From Conexibacter woesei DSM 14684 (GTDB taxonomy: Bacteria > Actinomycetota > Thermoleophilia > Solirubrobacterales > Solirubrobacteraceae): a stretch of 64,000 nucleotides of DNA. Below the pieces are notes generated by a model. That model had not been told where the DNA came from and searched no databases. It was given only the letters and a program-made list of their open reading frames with translations. This document shows positions 62,377 to 64,000 of the stretch, piece by piece. The position numbers were made by a program, and so were the translations under genes. The stretch spans positions 1,612,001 to 1,676,000 of the forward strand of contig NC_013739.1 of NCBI RefSeq assembly GCF_000025265.1, given 5' to 3'. The first letter of the stretch is position 1; the number at the start of each line of letters is the position of its first letter.

Positions 62377-63230
62377 CCCGCGACCGGCCGCCCGACCCCC
62401 TGTACGTCGAGGCGCGGCGGGTTCTGCTCGACGCGCTGGACGCGCTGGCACCGCACCTGTCGGCGGTCGTCGTGGTGGGTGCTCAGGCTGTCTATCTGCG
62501 CGTTGGTGGCAGATCGCTCCCGACGATGGCTCCCTACACGGCGGACGGCGACCTCGCGCTGGATCCCGCGTTGCTGAGGGCGGCGCCGGAGCTCGAGGTC
62601 GCGATGGGTGGCGCGGGCTTTCGCCTCCAACAGATCGACGGGCATGTGGAGCCGGGCATCTGGCTCGCGTCGGCGCGGGTCGCCGCTCAGTCGGTCGACA
62701 TACCGGTCGACCTGATCGTGCCGGACGGCGTCGCGCCGCCAGGCGGCCGACGGGGCGCTCGGCTGGGAGAGCACGGACACCGGGCAGCCCGGCGCGTGCG
62801 AGGTCTCGAGGCGTCCCTGGCCGACCATGGGCCGATGACGATCGGGGCGCTCGCTCCGGGAGACCCGCGCAAACGTCGCGTCGCGGTGGCGGGGCCAGCG
62901 GCGCTGCTGATCGCGAAGGCGCACAAGCTCGGCGAACGTGTCGAAAGCGGTCGAGTCGATCGCCTCGACGACAAGGACGCGGGCGATGTGCTCCGCCTCA
63001 TGCTGGGCACCGCGGCGGCGGAGGTCGCAGGTACCGTCTCCACGCTGGCGGCCGACCCGGTCGCTGGCGCGTCGACGGCAGCGGGGCTCCGCTACATCCG
63101 CGAGCTGTTCGGTCGGCGGGGTGGCGCGGGCGTCGAGATGGCAGCGCGTGCGCTCCGGCTTGCGATGCCTGCTGAGCGCGTCGAGGCGGTCTGCGTCTCC
63201 TACGTCAGAGAGCTGCCCGCCTTGCCATGA
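62373..63230 (+). CDS. AbiEii-like nucleotidyltransferase toxin (type IV TA)
   Basis: This 285-residue protein has the start of a nucleotidyltransferase fold: LSAVVVVGAQAVYLRVGG followed by YTADGDLALDP, with acidic residues in the DNA-polymerase-beta-type metal position. A helical C-terminus contains AGPAALLIAKAHKLGERV and RLDDKDAGDVLRLM, resembling the AbiEii/MNT toxin family. Translational coupling (ATGA) to the AbiEi-like gene supports a type IV toxin-antitoxin pair. Such pairs can abort phage infection. Identification is from motif order and context; the fold match is approximate. Confidence 0.7.
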   Translation: MTRDRPPDPLYVEARRVLLDALDALAPHLSAVVVVGAQAVYLRVGGRSLPTMAPYTADGDLALDPALLRAAPELEVAMGGAGFRLQQIDGHVEPGIWLASARVAAQSVDIPVDLIVPDGVAPPGGRRGARLGEHGHRAARRVRGLEASLADHGPMTIGALAPGDPRKRRVAVAGPAALLIAKAHKLGERVESGRVDRLDDKDAGDVLRLMLGTAAAEVAGTVSTLAADPVAGASTAAGLRYIRELFGRRGGAGVEMAARALRLAMPAERVEAVCVSYVRELPALP

Positions 63231-63234
63231 GCCG

Positions 63235-64000
63235 CTAGAGCCCCATCGTCTTGGCAAGGATCTCGCGCATGACCTCGTCGGTTCCGCCGCCGATCGGCCC
63301 GAGGCGCAGGTCGCGGACGGCGCGCTCGATCGCCAGCTCGGCGTGCTCGCCGAGGTCGAAGTGGATCTGCAGGCAGCTGTCGGCGGCGTCGTAGGCGGCG
63401 CGCTGCGTCGCCAGCTTCGCCATCGTCACCGCTTGCACCGCATCGCCGCCGGCGAGGTGCAGGCGCAGCGCGTGGTAGGTGAGCGCACGGCCGGTCTCCA
63501 GCGCAGTCGCGACCTCGGCGAGGCGGTGGCGGATCGACTGGCCCGCGCGCCGCGAGCGGGCCAGCGCGACGGTGCGTTCGAGCACCAGCTCCATCGCGCC
63601 AAGCGCGCCGAGCGACATCATCAGCCGCTCCCACGCGAAGTTGACCATGATCAGCTTGAAGCCGCCGTGCAGCTCGCCGAGCAGGTTGCGCTCCGGCACG
63701 AAGACGTCGTCGAACGCGATCAGCGCGGTGTCGGAGGCGTGCCAGCCGAGCTTCTCGATCGGCCGCGCCTCGACGCCCTCGCCGCGGTCGACCACGAGGA
63801 ACGAGATGCCGCCGTGACCGCCCTCCGGCGTCGTGCGCACGGCGGTGACGACGAAGTCGGCGCGCACCCCGTTGGTGATGAACATCTTCGAGCCGTTGAC
63901 GAGGAAGCCGCCGTCGACGCGCTCGGCGCGGGTGCGCAGCGCGGCGACGTCGGAGCCGGCGTCGGGCTCGGTGATCCCGAGCGCGGCGATCTTCTCGCCG
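63235..64000 (-). CDS. Acyl-CoA dehydrogenase, N-terminal part outside the window
   Basis: The gene enters from the right edge, so only the C-terminal 254 residues are present. The start of the visible part is ITEPDAGSDVAALRTRAERV, and the FAD/substrate region continues with LVNGSKMFITNG and FDDVFVPERNLLG. The C-terminal four-helix bundle has RRAGQSIRHRLAEVATALETGRALTYHA, and LGPIGGGTDEVMREILAK at the end. It oxidises acyl-CoA to enoyl-CoA with FAD. Chain-length specificity is not clear from this half. It converges on the toxin-antitoxin genes. Confidence 0.92.
   Translation of the reverse strand, partial: GEKIAALGITEPDAGSDVAALRTRAERVDGGFLVNGSKMFITNGVRADFVVTAVRTTPEGGHGGISFLVVDRGEGVEARPIEKLGWHASDTALIAFDDVFVPERNLLGELHGGFKLIMVNFAWERLMMSLGALGAMELVLERTVALARSRRAGQSIRHRLAEVATALETGRALTYHALRLHLAGGDAVQAVTMAKLATQRAAYDAADSCLQIHFDLGEHAELAIERAVRDLRLGPIGGGTDEVMREILAKTMGL

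Overview
This 64 kb window comes from a chromosome of a very GC-rich bacterium (roughly 70% GC or more). Coding density is high, GTG starts are common, and neighbouring genes often overlap by 4 bases (ATGA or GTGA). Protein content (many short-chain dehydrogenases, an ECF sigma factor with a fused C-terminal module, PadR/PucR/TetR regulators, an AbiEi-DUF559 protein) points to Actinobacteria. The frequent AGA arginine codons in some genes would suit the Thermoleophilia/Solirubrobacterales (Conexibacter-like), but that placement is inference. I see no phage, IS element, rRNA operon or CRISPR array. No stretch over 300 bases lacks a gene.

Layout. 1-6.8 kb (+): end of a MalT-type LuxR regulator, HAD phosphatase, SulP transporter, DUF1269 protein, tyrosine phosphatase, membrane protein. 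6.8-10.2 kb: GAP-family exporter, a small CxxC membrane protein and a ZnuA lipoprotein (-), divergent from a CobW/YciC GTPase (+); a Zur-like dyad sits between them. 10.3-13.2 kb: a small membrane protein, then a (-) operon of Zn-alcohol dehydrogenase, DapA-family aldolase and HAD phosphatase. 13.36-16.06 kb: the most striking locus, a tRNA-Leu(UAG)-like gene with about 140 nt inserted in its D-loop, followed by a short, divergent leucyl-tRNA synthetase paralogue. 16-25 kb: globin-coupled chemosensor, PQQ-type sugar dehydrogenase, metallo-beta-lactamase protein, secreted SGNH hydrolase, PucR regulator, monooxygenase-like protein, amino-acid dehydrogenase, and a DegT aminotransferase/epimerase pair. 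25-37 kb: deacetylase, EamA-like transporter, MGDG-synthase-like glycosyltransferase, sigma/anti-sigma fusion, aldehyde dehydrogenase, CcdA, SDR, GH15 glucoamylase/trehalase, aldo-keto reductase, epimerase, Nudix.

37-45.7 kb: rubredoxin, AbiEi-DUF559 protein, spermidine-synthase-like membrane protein, PadR regulator, Asp-rich secreted protein, two-component system, TetR and ABC ATPase. 45.8-53.5 kb (all -): a biotin-centred block of a biotin-carrier protein, enoyl-CoA hydratase, pxpB-pxpC-pxpA, then bioB-bioF-bioD. 53.5-61.1 kb: glycosyltransferase, esterase, acyltransferase, lactonase-like protein, SDR-like pseudoenzyme, CDF metal exporter, pyrophosphatase, class V aminotransferase, SDR. 61.2-64 kb: a type IV toxin-antitoxin-like pair (AbiEi/AbiEii), then an acyl-CoA dehydrogenase that runs off the window.

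The main hypothesis is that the odd tRNA and the odd synthetase form a cognate orthogonal pair. The tRNA has the leucine anticodon UAG and discriminator A73 but only a 5-nt variable loop. The synthetase lacks the C-terminal domain that reads the long leucine variable arm, and its leucine side-chain pocket and editing motif are rewritten while the residue that holds the amino group is kept. It may charge this tRNA with something other than leucine, or act outside ordinary translation.
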